Shown piece by piece: positions 62,301-64,000 of a DNA stretch of 64,000 nt. The notes under the pieces are model-generated. The model had not been told where the DNA came from. It ran no database searches and was given only the letters and a program-made list of their open reading frames with translations. Source of the stretch: Kudoa neothunni. Its lineage: Eukaryota; Cnidaria. Both the position numbers and the translations under genes were made by a program. The DNA lies in assembly GCA_964304625.1 (NCBI GenBank), contig OZ199839.1:1550001-1614000 (forward strand), in the 5' to 3' direction. Within the stretch, counting starts at the first letter, position 1; every line of letters starts with the position of its first letter.

Positions 62301-64000
62301 CAATAAATGAAGAGATCTCCTTCTATAATGGCTATAAGGACAAATATCCGAAACTAGATTTCAACTCTGTGATTTCTAAATTTTACAATTTGTTCCTGGA
62401 TTCCATTAATGAGGTAAAAGAAATTAAGAAACAAATTGATAATAAATTGAACACGATAGATACAAATTATGCACTAACAACTGAGACCAAAAAGATCTTC
62501 GACTCGAATACACTTGAAGCTACTCGAATTAAAGAAGAAATCAATACATTATTTAACGCTTATGCCAATCGATTACATAACGTATGGAATCTTTCTGAAA
62601 ATGATTGGAATAATCAACACCCCAACATTGATAAAGAAAGAAAAGATAAACTTGATGAAATAAAAACTAAACTACTGCTGTTAAGTGAAAAAAAACAATC
62701 AAATAAGAAGTAACAGCGAAAGTGTGTCCACGTTCAAATCGAAAATAATATCTGCTGATAAAAATTTGTCAACTATTAAAGACAATTTCGAGTCCAAAGT
62801 AAATAATGTAAAAATGAACAATAAGGAATTGGACAGTTATCTAAGTAAATATACGACGTGGACTGATAAGAATGAAGGAATTTCACCTGTATTGAAACAA
62901 CTTGCAGGTGAAGTTGACGAATTTAATAAAAATTATCCAAATCAAGTGGAATCATTAAAATCACAAATAGAAACTACTATTGATTACAAGATTGGTTTAT
63001 TAGAAAATGAAAAAACTAACGCTATGAATATGAGAAACAAATTTTTAGAAAATTTGGGTGAGTTATCCCAGCTTTATGGACTCAAAGAAAATGATTTGAA
63101 CGATGAAAATAAAATTATTATTAACAATATCAAAGAAAAACTCACCACATTGGAAAATCATTGTGATAAATTTAAAAATATATCACTAGAAAAAAAGAAA
63201 ACATTATCAGCTGCACTTTCGAACTTAAAAAAATCGACATCAAATGATTCAATCAACATGGTTAATAAACTTTCAGCATATGAATCTAAACTCGGATGTT
63301 GTCAAAATGTGATAAATGGGAAAAATTGTGACAACGTAATTATGTCCACTGTCAAAGAATGTGAAAATTTGGTCGATAAATTTAATAATGAGGATGAAAT
63401 CGCTTCATTTAACGGTTTAAAATCCCGATTTTCGGAGTCACTAGAAAAGGAAAAACTTCCAAAAGATGATATATTTGGGGTTGATCAGATGAACGCTCTA
63501 AAAATTACAATACCTTCTATCGCTAATGTTTTTGATAGAATGCAGAACTCATTCCAAACACAATTTCCACAACGAAAAGTCCAAATTTTGGGCGTCGTAA
63601 ACGCAGGAGTTACATCTAAAATGAGCATATACAATGAATCGGTTGATAATAATATCGGTGCTATCACAAAATTGACAACGATATTAAAAGATCTACTTGA
63701 TCAGTACAGCGCCAAGATTGATGCTCATCAAAAGGTTTGCACTGGTTCTGAGAACATTTTCATCAGCGGGTCAGCGTCTGCTGCTTCGCTAGTGAAATCC
63801 ATTAGTGAAAATAACAAAAGTAATTATATTACACGGGTGATCAATAAAAACCCCACTGCATCAACATCACTGGCAAAGTATTCTGATGATTTGAATGAGA
63901 ACAAACGTTTTAGCATGTTCCACATCCAAGCTATAAAAATATTAAATAACGAAGTCCAGACGATTCAAGGAACTATAGAAAAAGCTGAAAATACTTATAG
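59375..64000 (+). CDS. very large coiled-coil protein, 3' end outside the window
   Basis: I do not recognise the family. The sequence is open from 59375 to the window end if two small introns are accepted: 61910-61933 (24 nt, GTAAAT...ATTAG) and 62680-62716 (37 nt, GTTAAG...TAACAG). Both restore one reading frame exactly; without them there is an in-frame TAG at 61931 and a frame change near 62690. More than 1,500 residues are visible, Lys/Asn/Ser/Glu-rich, nearly all predicted helical, with long heptad stretches and scattered Trp (NWLETDL, FTWQL, KEWKDL, GWIKGE, VWNLSENDWN) that hint at spectrin-like repeats. There are few Cys and no signal peptide or membrane helix. The exon at 59375 may begin at the ATG (MPVVASVLSRGRII) or at an ATGCCAG acceptor with earlier exons. 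A cytoskeletal or structural role is only a guess. Confidence 0.7.

Overview
This window looks like nuclear DNA of a compact, AT-rich animal genome. The protein-coding families point to Metazoa: an INO80 remodeller, a GTSF1-type double CHHC zinc-finger protein (piRNA pathway), an ApeC-domain protein, a PP6 regulatory subunit (SAPS), mitochondrial dihydrolipoamide dehydrogenase, a membrane-anchored C2 protein, and a secreted mosaic with PLAT, F5/8C, LamG-like and TSP1 domains. Almost all introns are 24-115 nt. Strong base bias, tiny introns, cnidarian-like extracellular modules and abundant cut-and-paste transposons would fit a parasitic cnidarian (myxozoan). That placement is inference from gene content only; no marker here proves it.

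Layout. 1-2.8 kb: sparse sequence with two weak minus-strand candidate exons, a tRNA-derived SINE and a 200-base assembly gap. 2.8-11.9 kb: INO80 on the plus strand, 22 exons, with one outsized 3.9-kb intron holding two opposed Helitron-like copies and another repeat. 12.4-14.9 kb: a pogo/Tigger-like element split by a decayed piggyBac. 15.9-18.1 kb (minus): C2 membrane protein, divergent from 19.4-20.1 kb GTSF1 and 20.3-21.8 kb ApeC membrane protein (both plus, 214 bp apart). 22.1-24.8 kb: a second piggyBac. 26.3-33.4 kb (minus): 17-exon secreted mosaic protein. 34-38.7 kb: gene-poor, with an inverted-repeat element and a second SINE copy. 38.7-40.9 kb: DLD. 41-44.6 kb: gene-poor. 44.7-50.9 kb (minus): PP6 regulatory subunit, 7 exons. 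51-58.3 kb: transposon-rich block with a hAT-like MITE, abutting Helitron ends, a near-intact Merlin element and a FLYWCH/MULE element nested in a Helitron-like copy. 59.4 kb to the window end: start of a very large coiled-coil gene.

Gene models were spliced by hand using GT-AG sites, reading phase and family alignment from memory; for five genes the exon lengths sum to, or within one base of, a multiple of three. The neighbours do not form an operon. Shared themes are surface or secreted proteins (ApeC, mosaic protein, C2 protein), chromatin and small-RNA control (INO80, GTSF1), and a heavy load of DNA transposons. I saw no LTR retroelement, Polinton, CRISPR array, rRNA or functional tRNA gene.
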